From Campylobacter sp. RM16192 (GTDB taxonomy: Bacteria; Campylobacterota; Campylobacteria; Campylobacterales; Campylobacteraceae): a stretch of 64,000 bases of DNA. Location: contig NZ_CP012552.1 of NCBI RefSeq assembly GCF_004803855.2, positions 1,674,001-1,738,000 on the forward strand. Reading direction: 5' to 3'. The notes under the pieces are model-generated. The model saw nothing but the letters and a program-made list of their open reading frames with translations. It made no database searches and had not been told where the DNA came from. This document shows positions 54,627 through 63,536 of the stretch, one piece after another; within the stretch, counting starts at the first letter, position 1; the number at the start of each line of letters is the position of its first letter. Position numbers and translations under genes: made by a program.

Positions 54627-57074
54627 CTTGATATTATTTGGCGAAACAGGCTTGCCAAGAAGATATCCCTGAGCATATTTAATGCCAAATTTTTTAACTT
54701 CGTCTAAAATTTCAGGAGAGCTTACAAACTCGGCAACCACATTGTACTTTTGCCTATTGGCAAAATCTACAATGGTCTGAACCAGATATCTTGCGTTTTT
54801 ATCGAATGGAAGCTTTTTGATAATAGAGCCATCTATCTTGATAGTGTCTATATCAAGCTCTAAAATCCTATAATAATTAGAATATCCGCTTCCAAAATCA
54901 TCAATTGAAATTTTGGAGTTGTAGCTATGAATTTTGTTTATAAACAAATTCACCGCTTCATAGTCATCAACACCCTCTGACTCTAAAATTTCAAAATATA
55001 CATTTTCTGGATAGGAGCAAATTTTAAGCTTTTGCTCTATCATATCTCTAATTTGGACATTTTCTATATCGCTATTTGAAAGGTTCATCGAAAATTTAAC
55101 TTTAGGGAATTTCTCAACAAGTCTAAATACGTGACCTATTACTTTTTTGGTTATATCATTATATAAAGAAATTTTCTTAGCAATATCCAAAAATTCGCCA
55201 GGATAACGAATTTTGCCGTTTTCATCCACAATACGAACTAAAACTTCATAATAGTTTGCCTTTGGCTCATCGTCTAAATCAGAAGATATATCATATATAC
55301 CCTGGCATTCCACTATGACAGTATCATTATATATGGCGTATTCTATGATCCTTGACATTATCTGGTTTTGATAATATTGCTGCTCTACCGGGCTATTTTC
55401 GTTGTAGTATATTACAGGCTCGCCCTTATTGGTAGCCTCATAATGAGCAAGCATAGCTTGAGTAAGGCGGTTGGTTTGAATGGTGTCTCTATCAAGACTA
55501 ACGCCTATAGTCATCTTAATATTAGGTATAAGCTCTTTCCTGCCATCCACCATAATAGATAGATCATTTGATTTAAAATAATCTCTTAAATGTCTTATAT
55601 CCTTTTCAACAGACACTCCCTCGTACCAAATACAAAACTCATCTAATTGAACTCTATATATAAAAGCAGGCATATTATAAGTATCTATGCAAAGTTTTAT
55701 AGTTTTGGCAAAGGATTCTATAATAAGATCGACTGTTTTTGTTTTATAAAAAAATCTAAAATCCACGAAGTGATTTATATTTATATAAATAAGCATTCCG
55801 CTTGGATACTCATTTAATTTTTGAGTAAGGGCAAAATAGCTTCCAAAACCGGTAAGGCTATCAAAGAATGCCATATCCCTTAGCTTTTCTTCTTTTTCCT
55901 TAAGCTCTTTTTCTATCATGACTTCTTTTGTCTTATCAAGTTTTACCGATAGGTATCCATCCTTATTACCATCAGAATCAAATAGCGGCAAGAACATTAC
56001 TTTTTCTATTAAAAATTCTTTATCTTTGGTTAAACTTATTAACTCATCACACTCCCAAACCTGATTATTTTTTAAAGAATTTGTAATGCTTCTATAAAAT
56101 TCATTACTATGCTGATAAGATTTTAAAATATTAGCGTCTTTACCAACAACTTCTTCAAGTTTATAACCCGTAGTTTGTTCAAATATCTTATTTACATACT
56201 TTATCTTGGTATTCAAGTCTGTAAAAACTATTGAACCAAAGCTATTATCCGTAGCCTGTTGTAAATCATTAAGATACTTTAATATATTTTTTGTTTTCCT
56301 GTATGTCAAATAAATTAAAAGTATTGATATAACCATAAGAGCAAAAAATAAAATAGTCATATTTTTTAAATTTGTAGCAGCTATATTCATATAAACTTTA
56401 TTGCCATCCAGCAATATATCAAGTTCTTTTTGCATATAAAGCTCTTGTATTCTTTTAAATATACTTTGGGCGCTCTCATAGTATTCAATAAGCCTATTGG
56501 CATTTGTTATAAATTTAACATCATTTTCGCTTAGATTTTCTTCTGTAAAATGTTGATTCAGAAGATTTTTTGTTTTGGTCAAATCGGTATTGATGTCATA
56601 TTTAAATAGCAATATATTGGCCATTATAGTATTAAAATACCTGCTCTGTTTTAACTCCTCAAATGAACTAAAAAGTATGTCATCATAGATCAAATTTGCA
56701 AATATAGCGGTTGAATTAAATTTATCTATAAGTTCGACTTTCTTTTTAAACGTGTACTTAATATCTTGAAAAAATTTCATACCAGAAGAAATTTCTCTAA
56801 ACGCATGTAAATTTTTAAGTTTTAGTATATCTCTTAATCCGTAGTCAAAATTCGCAAGAAGTTCCATAAGCCTATCATAATCAGAGTATAAGAATGTCTT
56901 ACCGAGCATAAAGTCTATGTCTCTATTAATATCTATCAAATTTATAACTGAGTCTTTTAAGCTATAACTAGAAGTTACGTTTTCGTTCGCCTTATATACT
57001 ATCATTCCTCCAATAAACATATTTAAAAACATTAATAAAAATAGTGCTTTATATAAAATAATTTTACTTCTCAT
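54621..57074 (-). CDS. Membrane-bound PAS-GGDEF-EAL cyclic di-GMP phosphodiesterase
   Basis: 817 residues. Two helices (about 8-28 and 238-256) flank a periplasmic all-helical sensor domain. A PAS domain follows (about 275-390, FGSIVFTDLNTKIKYVNKIF), then a GGDEF domain with a degenerate loop VQLDEFCIW, and an EAL domain with EVLVR in place of EAL, NLSNSDI, FEILESEG, SIDDFGSGYSN, TIKIDGSII, VAEFV and QGYLLGKP. The metal and catalytic residues of EAL look complete, so it probably degrades cyclic di-GMP while the GGDEF is regulatory. It starts four bases inside the cytochrome c peroxidase gene end. Confidence 0.92.
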   Translation of the reverse strand: MRSKIILYKALFLLMFLNMFIGGMIVYKANENVTSSYSLKDSVINLIDINRDIDFMLGKTFLYSDYDRLMELLANFDYGLRDILKLKNLHAFREISSGMKFFQDIKYTFKKKVELIDKFNSTAIFANLIYDDILFSSFEELKQSRYFNTIMANILLFKYDINTDLTKTKNLLNQHFTEENLSENDVKFITNANRLIEYYESAQSIFKRIQELYMQKELDILLDGNKVYMNIAATNLKNMTILFFALMVISILLIYLTYRKTKNILKYLNDLQQATDNSFGSIVFTDLNTKIKYVNKIFEQTTGYKLEEVVGKDANILKSYQHSNEFYRSITNSLKNNQVWECDELISLTKDKEFLIEKVMFLPLFDSDGNKDGYLSVKLDKTKEVMIEKELKEKEEKLRDMAFFDSLTGFGSYFALTQKLNEYPSGMLIYININHFVDFRFFYKTKTVDLIIESFAKTIKLCIDTYNMPAFIYRVQLDEFCIWYEGVSVEKDIRHLRDYFKSNDLSIMVDGRKELIPNIKMTIGVSLDRDTIQTNRLTQAMLAHYEATNKGEPVIYYNENSPVEQQYYQNQIMSRIIEYAIYNDTVIVECQGIYDISSDLDDEPKANYYEVLVRIVDENGKIRYPGEFLDIAKKISLYNDITKKVIGHVFRLVEKFPKVKFSMNLSNSDIENVQIRDMIEQKLKICSYPENVYFEILESEGVDDYEAVNLFINKIHSYNSKISIDDFGSGYSNYYRILELDIDTIKIDGSIIKKLPFDKNARYLVQTIVDFANRQKYNVVAEFVSSPEILDEVKKFGIKYAQGYLLGKPVSPNNIKL

Positions 57075-57946
57075 TTTAAAATTTCCGGATTATCACCATC
57101 TAAAGTGAGTAAAAATTTATATATTAACTCTATTTGCTCTTTATTAATTTCATTTTGCATTCTTAAATTGGCAATGTGTTCTATAACATCTTTTAGATCG
57201 CGTTCGCTACCATCATAAAGATATGGACCAGTCTTTGATATATTTCTCAAGCCAGGAACTTTATATTTTGCAATACCGGTTGAATTTTGATCTAAATTAC
57301 AATCAAGCTGCATATCGTAATATACATTGGAGCCTAAATTTACTCCATTATGGCAATTAATACAACCTGCTTTCTTAAATAGCTCAAATCCTTTTTTTTC
57401 ATCTTCAGACAAAACAGTATTATCACCACTTATAAATTTATCAAATTTGGAGTTTGGAGTTAATAAGGCTTTTTGAAAATTTACTATAGCATCAACTATA
57501 TTATTGAAAGTAACCCCATCCTTATAAAGAGTTTTAAATTTATGTTTATAATGAGGATTTAAACTTACCTTTTCTACAACAAGCTTTTCACTGCTACCCA
57601 GCTGATTTATGTCGACTATGCTTTCAATCACTTGTTCTCTGATATTTTTAACTCTTCCGTCTTTAAAAAATAAATAATTCAAAGCAGAATTTAAAACAGT
57701 AGGAGAATTTAATGTCTGCTTAAATGATATTTTTATATTTTTTAAGCTAGTGCCGCTTGGGCTCCAATATAGATTATGACACTTCTCGCAAGAATCTGTT
57801 CCGCTTGGACTAAGTCTAGTATCATGAAATAAGCTTTTGCCTAGTAACGCTTTTTGCCTATCATAATCCAATGGTTTAATAGGCGCAACCTGAGAAGCTA
57901 GGCAAAATTCCATCAAAACAAAAAACAACAAAACAAGCCGTAACAT
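57071..57946 (-). CDS. Dihaem cytochrome c peroxidase
   Basis: 291 residues. Signal peptide about 1-18. Two CXXCH haem sites, CEKCH (53-57) and CINCH (195-199), with the spacing of bacterial dihaem peroxidases (CcpA/MauG group), and PGLRNISKTGPYLYDG carrying the conserved distal region. Reduces periplasmic H2O2 using cytochrome c. Somewhat short for the family (usually about 320-350). The stop overlaps the phosphodiesterase start by four bases, an unusual pairing that implies coordinated expression. Confidence 0.92.
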   Translation of the reverse strand: MLRLVLLFFVLMEFCLASQVAPIKPLDYDRQKALLGKSLFHDTRLSPSGTDSCEKCHNLYWSPSGTSLKNIKISFKQTLNSPTVLNSALNYLFFKDGRVKNIREQVIESIVDINQLGSSEKLVVEKVSLNPHYKHKFKTLYKDGVTFNNIVDAIVNFQKALLTPNSKFDKFISGDNTVLSEDEKKGFELFKKAGCINCHNGVNLGSNVYYDMQLDCNLDQNSTGIAKYKVPGLRNISKTGPYLYDGSERDLKDVIEHIANLRMQNEINKEQIELIYKFLLTLDGDNPEILK

Positions 57947-57989
57947 TCTGAATTAGACCTCAGTGAATAAATTTCGACTAGATTATAGC

Positions 57990-58709
57990 CTAAAATACCA
58001 AAAGCTTCATTGAAGATGTTACTGTTTCCGTTACTTTTCCATCTTTACAGATGCTTAAAAGCTCGTCTTTTACCTCTTTTTCATCAAATTTTAGATTTCC
58101 TATCTCTAAATGCCAGATCATATCTTCATACATTTTTTCAACACTTATATCCCTTGTTCTTACCTCATTAAAAATATGCGATTTAACCGGAATTTTTAAC
58201 ATATCCAAATGGTATTCAAAATGAGGCAACCTCTCGCTCCACTGACGCTCTCCGTAAATTTTATAAAATCTCTCAAGCACGTTTGAATGTCTTTGCTTAT
58301 TCCACCACATAAAAACTCGCTTTTTGCCGGTGCGAATAAATTTATCAAGCCCTTCTATGCTGTTTATCGCCGGACTCATCGTGCTAAAAGCGATATCGTA
58401 AACATTATCCTCATTAAAGTCATCCCAACTGCTCTCAACTACTCTTAAATTTGACACACCAAATTTATCAGCATCCTCTCTCATACACTCAAGCATCTTA
58501 GTCGAGAGATCGAGTCCTGTTACGTTTCTACACAAATTTGATAGATACAGAGTATAAACACCTGTTCCGCACCCTACATCTATAAGTGTTTTATCATTAA
58601 AATCTATACCAAACTCATCAAGTTTATTAAAAAATCCTCGCTGAAATTCGCTAAGTTCACCCTCATATCTTGAGTAATTAGCCGCTTTTTTATCCCAAGA
58701 GCTCTTCAT
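57990..58709 (-). CDS. Class I SAM-dependent methyltransferase
   Basis: 239 residues with a Rossmann methyltransferase fold: motif I LIDVGCGTGVYTLYL (about 41-55), post-I VTGLDLSTKML, and the acidic AFSTMSPAI motif IV region. The N-terminus WDKKAANYSRYEGE is typical of small-molecule methyltransferases. Substrate unknown. Stands alone, divergent from the thioesterase gene. Confidence 0.87.
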   Translation of the reverse strand: MKSSWDKKAANYSRYEGELSEFQRGFFNKLDEFGIDFNDKTLIDVGCGTGVYTLYLSNLCRNVTGLDLSTKMLECMREDADKFGVSNLRVVESSWDDFNEDNVYDIAFSTMSPAINSIEGLDKFIRTGKKRVFMWWNKQRHSNVLERFYKIYGERQWSERLPHFEYHLDMLKIPVKSHIFNEVRTRDISVEKMYEDMIWHLEIGNLKFDEKEVKDELLSICKDGKVTETVTSSMKLLVF

Positions 58710-58763
58710 AAAACCGCCTTTTTAAAAATTTGAGTTACAATTGTATCAAACAAAAGGACAAAT

Positions 58764-59171
58764 ATGAGAATTTTTAGCTACAAATTTAAAGTAGGCAAAG
58801 AGGCCATAGACATAAACAACCACGCAAACAACGCATACTATCTTGTTTGGATGCAAGAAGCGGCTTTTGCGCACTCAAATTTCGTAGGAGATACGTTTGA
58901 AGAGCAGCTTAAAAACAACTCGACTTGGGTTATAAAACGCAACGAAATCGACTATTTAGAGCAAATTTATTTAGGCGACGAGATCGAGATAAAAACATGG
59001 ACAAAGCAGGCTAGAAAAGTTAGTTCAAACAGATTTTACGAATTTATAAAAGACGGCAAGATCATAGCTAAAGCCATAACCACTTACGTATATTTTGACC
59101 TTGACAAAAAGCGTCCAAAGGCGATCCCGGGTCATCTTGCGGAGCTTTACGGCGAAAATGAGGAAATTTAA
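58764..59171 (+). CDS. Hotdog-fold acyl-CoA thioesterase
   Basis: 135-residue hotdog protein of the 4-hydroxybenzoyl-CoA thioesterase/YbgC type. The segment DINNHANNAYYLVWMQEAAF carries the conserved Asn-His-active-site region, with Asn in place of the Asp common in this motif. IYLGDEIEIKTWTKQ is the usual second strand. Acts on acyl-CoA; chain specificity unknown. Its stop overlaps the convergent Fur-family gene by four bases. Confidence 0.88.
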   Translation: MRIFSYKFKVGKEAIDINNHANNAYYLVWMQEAAFAHSNFVGDTFEEQLKNNSTWVIKRNEIDYLEQIYLGDEIEIKTWTKQARKVSSNRFYEFIKDGKIIAKAITTYVYFDLDKKRPKAIPGHLAELYGENEEI

Positions 59172-59518
59172 AAGCAATCGTCGCAAATTCCCTTTACGAC
59201 TACGCTTTTAACGTGGCTTTGGCTTAAATTGGGCATATCGATATTTGTCATCTTTCTGCAAACATCACACACAAAATACGCCTTTGCCTCGCCTGCAAGC
59301 TCGTAGAAATTTTTGTGGTTGTTTTCGCTTTTTACGATAATGCCTTTAGCTTCAAAAATCTCCATCGAGCGGTAAAATGTCGTTTTATTGGCCTTAATTT
59401 TGCTTAGAATTTCATCATACCCAAGCGGAGTATCGGCGCGAGATAAAATTTCTAAAATTTGCAACCGAAGCGGAGTTGCCTTTATATCGTTTATCCTTAA
59501 GAGCTCTTGAGGCGACAT
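59168..59518 (-). CDS. Fur-family regulator, probably zinc-responsive (Zur-like)
   Basis: 116 residues from the ATG at 59516-59518 (MSPQELLRINDIKATPLR), preferred because AAAGGA lies five bases upstream; an upstream in-frame start at 59575 would add 19 residues. Winged helix with TPLRLQILEILSRADTPLGYDEI and ANKTTFYRSMEIFEAKGI. C-terminal CXXC pairs (CDVC, CDDC) form the structural zinc site. It faces the znuA zinc-uptake operon across a short promoter region with a palindrome, which supports zinc control. C. jejuni Fur and PerR are other relatives to exclude. Confidence 0.82.
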   Translation of the reverse strand: MSPQELLRINDIKATPLRLQILEILSRADTPLGYDEILSKIKANKTTFYRSMEIFEAKGIIVKSENNHKNFYELAGEAKAYFVCDVCRKMTNIDMPNLSQSHVKSVVVKGICDDCF

Positions 59519-59581
59519 CTCATCCTTTCGTTTAATCTCAAAAGCTATCATACTAAAATTTATATAAAAAAGCATTAATTC

Positions 59582-59594
59582 GCAACTAAGTTGC
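59582..59594. promoter_or_regulatory. Candidate Zur operator at znuA promoter
   Basis: GCAACTAAGTTGC, a perfect five-base inverted repeat around TAA, immediately before a -10-like TATACT (59601-59606) and 40 bp before the znuA start. Position would block RNA polymerase. The divergent zur-like gene could be controlled too. Confidence 0.5.
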
Positions 59595-59634
59595 TTTTGC
59601 TATACTTCCCTAAAAATTTAAAAAAAGGTTTAAG

Positions 59635-60525
59635 ATGAAGAAAATTTTAGCTTTTTTATGTTTTGGCGCGCTTGTATGCTTTGCAAAACCCGTCGTTAGC
59701 GTAAGTATATTACCTCAGGAATTTTTCGTAAAACAAATCGCAGGCGACACGGTTGAAGTAAATACCATGGTATCTTTAGGAGCTGATCCTCACACTTACG
59801 AGCCAAAACCAAAGCAGATGAAATCTCTTGAAAACAGCAAACTTTATTTTGCCATAGGCATTGAATTTGAAGAGGTTTGGTTGCCGAAATTTCAGCAGTC
59901 GTTTCCAAAGCTAAAATTTATTTTTACTCAAAAAGGAGTAGAAAGAGTCGCCATGCAAGAGCATGAGCATGAGGGGCACACGCACGATAAAAAAGAGCAT
60001 TGCCACGAGTACAACGGAAAAGTGCATTGTCATAGCCACGACGGGCTTGATCCACACATCTGGCTTGATCCGGTGCTTGTAAAAACTCAGGCTAAAAACA
60101 TCCTAAACGGACTTGTTAGAGTTTTTCCCGAGCATAAAGAGCTTTATAACGCAAATTACGAGAAATTTCTCGTTAAGCTAGACGAACTTGACAAATTCAT
60201 CAAAGATAAGCTTGCAAATCTTAAAAACCGCGAATTTATCGTGTATCATCCGTCTTGGGGATACTTTGCAAAGCGCTATGATTTAGAGCAAATTTCAATC
60301 GAAGTCGAGGGCAAAGAGCCAAAGCCCGCAGAGCTTGCAAACCTCATCAAGGAGGCAAAAGATCACGGCGTAAAAGTCATCTTCGTAGCGCCTCAGTTTT
60401 CTAAAAAATCGGCAAATTTAATCGCAAAAGAAACGGGTGCAAAGGTAGTTGAGATAGATCAGCTCCCGCTTGATTGGGAGGCTGAGCTTAAAAAGACAGC
60501 CGAAATTTTCGCTAAGAGTCTTTAA
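59635..60525 (+). CDS. znuA: Zinc ABC transporter substrate-binding protein
   Basis: 296-residue cluster A-I periplasmic binding protein. Signal peptide 1-17. Zinc ligand His53 in GADPHTYEP, a His/Glu/Asp-rich mobile loop from about 109 to 136 (many His residues), His141 in DPHIWLDP, then YHPSWGYFAKRY with another His and the C-terminal EIDQL. The His-rich loop is typical of zinc- rather than manganese-specific members. First gene of the operon; stop abuts the next start. Confidence 0.93.
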   Translation: MKKILAFLCFGALVCFAKPVVSVSILPQEFFVKQIAGDTVEVNTMVSLGADPHTYEPKPKQMKSLENSKLYFAIGIEFEEVWLPKFQQSFPKLKFIFTQKGVERVAMQEHEHEGHTHDKKEHCHEYNGKVHCHSHDGLDPHIWLDPVLVKTQAKNILNGLVRVFPEHKELYNANYEKFLVKLDELDKFIKDKLANLKNREFIVYHPSWGYFAKRYDLEQISIEVEGKEPKPAELANLIKEAKDHGVKVIFVAPQFSKKSANLIAKETGAKVVEIDQLPLDWEAELKKTAEIFAKSL

Positions 60526-61970
60526 TGATGAAATTTGGGCGCATACTGGCCGCACTGACGCTTTTTGCGTCCATTGCCTACTCGTGTGCGCTTTGTGCAC
60601 TTTACACACCCACAGCTCATGCGCAGATCAAATTTGACGCATGGAGCGACACGCTTAAAACAGCTACTATAACATGGACGTTTTCAGAAAATTTCACCGA
60701 GCTAACCATGCAAGGATACGATGAGGATGCCGATAAAAAGCTAAACGAAAAAGAAGCTTGGAACGTCCAAAAGTCCTTGCTTGACTACATCGTGCCGCGC
60801 GGGTATCTTACTACGGTTAGCTTTTATGACGGCGAGGGCGCGAGCGAAAATTTATTCGTCAAAACAAAGAGCCAGCGCGTTTATATCGAAGAAAACAGGC
60901 TAAATTTCGAGTATGTTTTGGAGCTAAATTTAGAAATTTTGCCTCGCCGTGTGGTTGTGTTTGAGATAATCGATCGCGAAGGATTTTTTAACTTCAAAAT
61001 CGCAAACGACGAGCCTTACAGGATAACCGAATCCATTTTCATAGTGCCAAATTCAAATTTAAACACCGTGTTTTTTGAGATGAGCGAGCAAAAACCTAAA
61101 ATTTCAAACAAAGACAAGCCTGAGCTTAGCTCGCTTGTAAAAAACAAAATTTTAGAAGAGATTGACGCGATAGACGAAGCGAAATTTAACTCTCTTGCCA
61201 GAACCACGATAGGATTTTTAGACAGACTAAAAGAGCTCATCAAAGAAAACTCAACCGCATTTGAAGCTTCGAAATTTGCTCTTATCATGCTTTTTAGCTT
61301 CGTCTACGGCTTTTTACACGCTGCGGGTCCTGGGCATGGCAAACTGCTTACGACTTCATATTTTGCCGCAAGCGGAGGCAGCTACTTAAAAGCTTTTGGT
61401 TTCTCGCTTAAGATCGGAGTTTTGCACGTGCTTGGCGCGCTCATGCTGGTTTGGATTACTATGAGTTTGCTTGAAAGTTTTGCGGCAAACGTAGCAAATT
61501 CCGCTGCAAATTTGACGACTAAAATTTCAGCCCTAATCATCATGGCGATCTCTGCTTATATGATATTTACGAAGCTAAAATCGCTCAAGCCAAAAGTTCA
61601 TAACTACAAATTTAGCCCTCACAAAGCAGACTGCGGATGTGCGGCTTGTAAAGCAATGGAAGTTAAGCCAAAGAGCCTAAACGAGTGGTTTGTAGCGCTT
61701 GCAGCCTCGCTTGTGCCGTGTCCTGGCACTATCATCGTCTTTATACTTGCGTTTAGCTTAAATAGCTGGTTTATAGGCGTGATGAGCGGTGTTTTTATGG
61801 CGCTTGGCATGAGCGTAGTTATATTTATCGCAGCGGTCTTTGGCACAAAGGTAAATGCGCTCTCAAAATATAAAAATTTAAAAATTTACTGCGAATTTTT
61901 GGCCCTTTTAGTGATGTTTGGCTTGGGAGCTTTTATGTTTTTTATCGCGGGTAGGATATCGGTTTTATGA
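60525..61970 (+). CDS. DUF1007-NicO fusion metal transporter
   Basis: 481 residues. The N-terminal half (about 20-190) is a periplasmic DUF1007-like domain with an EF-hand-like loop DEDADKKLNEKE (about 66-77). The C-terminal half has six or so helices with the NicO/RcnA motif HAAGPGHGK (265-273) and a cysteine-containing loop (DCGCAACK). RcnA-type proteins export nickel or cobalt, but here the gene sits between znuA and znuC with four-base overlaps, so zinc handling is likely. Direction (outer-membrane-side delivery, uptake or export) is unclear. Confidence 0.85.
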   Translation: MMKFGRILAALTLFASIAYSCALCALYTPTAHAQIKFDAWSDTLKTATITWTFSENFTELTMQGYDEDADKKLNEKEAWNVQKSLLDYIVPRGYLTTVSFYDGEGASENLFVKTKSQRVYIEENRLNFEYVLELNLEILPRRVVVFEIIDREGFFNFKIANDEPYRITESIFIVPNSNLNTVFFEMSEQKPKISNKDKPELSSLVKNKILEEIDAIDEAKFNSLARTTIGFLDRLKELIKENSTAFEASKFALIMLFSFVYGFLHAAGPGHGKLLTTSYFAASGGSYLKAFGFSLKIGVLHVLGALMLVWITMSLLESFAANVANSAANLTTKISALIIMAISAYMIFTKLKSLKPKVHNYKFSPHKADCGCAACKAMEVKPKSLNEWFVALAASLVPCPGTIIVFILAFSLNSWFIGVMSGVFMALGMSVVIFIAAVFGTKVNALSKYKNLKIYCEFLALLVMFGLGAFMFFIAGRISVL

Positions 61971-62743
61971 ACGGAGTTAAGATAGAGAATTTATCGTTTG
62001 GATACGATGAGAATTTGATATTTGAAAATATAAATTTAAACTATGATATCAAGGATTTTCTAGCTATCATAGGTCCAAACGGCGGGGGCAAATCAACCCT
62101 GCTTCGCCTTATGCTAGGGCTTTTAAGACCTAAAAGCGGCGAGATAAAGATATTTGATAAAAACCCTAGCGAGGTTAGCAAAACCATAGGATACGTGCCT
62201 CAAAACATATTCATAAACGCAAATTTTCCGATGAGGGTTTTAGAAGTGGTGCTTATGGGGCGAATCGATAGGAAAATTTTCGGCTTTTACACCAAAGACG
62301 ATAAATCAGAAGCGATGAAAGCGCTTGAAAAAGTCGGCATGAGCGAGTTTGCAAACTCTCGCATAGGCGAGCTTTCAGGCGGTCAAAGGCAAAGAGTTTA
62401 TATCGCAAGAGCGCTTTGCGCAAAGGCTAAAATTCTCATGCTTGATGAGCCGACAGCAAGCATCGACACCAAAGGGCAAGCCGCGATTTACAGCCTGCTT
62501 AGCGAGATAAACAAAGAAGGAATCGGTGTCATCTTGATAAGCCATGACGTAAATATCGCACTTAGCTTCGCTACGAAAGTTGCTTACGTAAATCACAAAA
62601 TTCACATGCACGACATCGCGCCCGATCGTTCAAAACAGGAATTCATCGCTCATCTTGCACACGAGCATAATCACTTTTGCGATGTCGAGATCGCGCTTAA
62701 GGAGTGCGGTTGCAAGAGCTTAGACAAAGGGCAAAAATGCTAG
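61967..62743 (+). CDS. znuC: Zinc ABC transporter ATP-binding protein
   Basis: 258-residue ATPase. Walker A GPNGGGKST (about 35-43), Q-loop YVPQN, signature LSGGQRQR (about 135-142), Walker B ILMLDEPTAS and switch His in LISHDV. The C-terminus is rich in His and Cys (HEHNHFCDVEIALKECGCK), unusual for an ATPase and possibly a metal-sensing tail. Overlaps the transporter gene upstream by four bases and znuB by seven. Confidence 0.94.
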   Translation: MNGVKIENLSFGYDENLIFENINLNYDIKDFLAIIGPNGGGKSTLLRLMLGLLRPKSGEIKIFDKNPSEVSKTIGYVPQNIFINANFPMRVLEVVLMGRIDRKIFGFYTKDDKSEAMKALEKVGMSEFANSRIGELSGGQRQRVYIARALCAKAKILMLDEPTASIDTKGQAAIYSLLSEINKEGIGVILISHDVNIALSFATKVAYVNHKIHMHDIAPDRSKQEFIAHLAHEHNHFCDVEIALKECGCKSLDKGQKC

Positions 62744-63534
62744 AAGCGCTAAATTTGGAATTCATGCAAAACGCCCTTATGGCAGGGCTTTTAGTAAGTA
62801 TCGCGTGCGGAGTTATCGGCTCGCTTGTGGTGATAAATCGCATGGTTTTCATCGCAGGAGGCATAGCACACGGAGCTTACGGCGGACTTGGGCTAGCGTT
62901 TTACTTCTCGCTTGAGCCGCTTTTGGGTGCTAGCGGATTTGCGATATTTCTAGCACTCCTGATAGCTACCATCACGCTAAACGATAAGAGCAAAATGGAC
63001 TCGGTCATCGGCGCACTTTGGGCGTTTGGGATGGCGTTTGGCATTATCTTAATCGATCTAACGCCCGGATACAACGTAGATCTCATGAGCTATCTTTTTG
63101 GCTCGATTTTAGCGGTGCCTGATAGCGATTTAGCCTTTATGGCGGCGGTTGATTGTGTCATTTTGCTTATCGTGACGCTGCTTTACAGGCAGTTTGAAGC
63201 TCTTAGTTTTGATGCGGAATTTGCCAAGCTTCGCGGAGTAAAAACCACGCTTTTATACTATGTTTTGGTTTGTATGATGGCGCTAAGCGTAGTTATGACG
63301 ATACGCGCAGTGGGGCTTATCCTAGTCATCGCGCTTCTTACCATACCACCATATATCGCGCAAAATTTCTCTAAACGCCTTGGCGCAATGATGCTAAACG
63401 CTACTGCTATCTCGGCTGCGTTTTGCATATCGGGGCTTTGGCTTAGCTTTGAAGCGAATTTAACCAGCGGAGCTAGTATCATACTTATAGCTTCGATCTG
63501 CTTTTTTATATTTGCAGCCATAAACAGGCGCTAA
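62737..63534 (+). CDS. znuB: Zinc ABC transporter permease
   Basis: 265-residue permease of the metal-ion ABC-3 family with about eight helices: NALMAGLLVSIACGVIGSLV, FIAGGIAHGAYGGLG, LFGSILAVPDSD, and LLTIPPYIAQNFSKRLGAMM near the end. The ATG at 62737 (AAAGGG upstream, overlapping the znuC stop) gives the normal N-terminus; the GTG at 62704 lies deep in znuC. Completes the ZnuABC transporter. Confidence 0.93.
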   Translation: MLEALNLEFMQNALMAGLLVSIACGVIGSLVVINRMVFIAGGIAHGAYGGLGLAFYFSLEPLLGASGFAIFLALLIATITLNDKSKMDSVIGALWAFGMAFGIILIDLTPGYNVDLMSYLFGSILAVPDSDLAFMAAVDCVILLIVTLLYRQFEALSFDAEFAKLRGVKTTLLYYVLVCMMALSVVMTIRAVGLILVIALLTIPPYIAQNFSKRLGAMMLNATAISAAFCISGLWLSFEANLTSGASIILIASICFFIFAAINRR

Positions 63535-63536
63535 AT

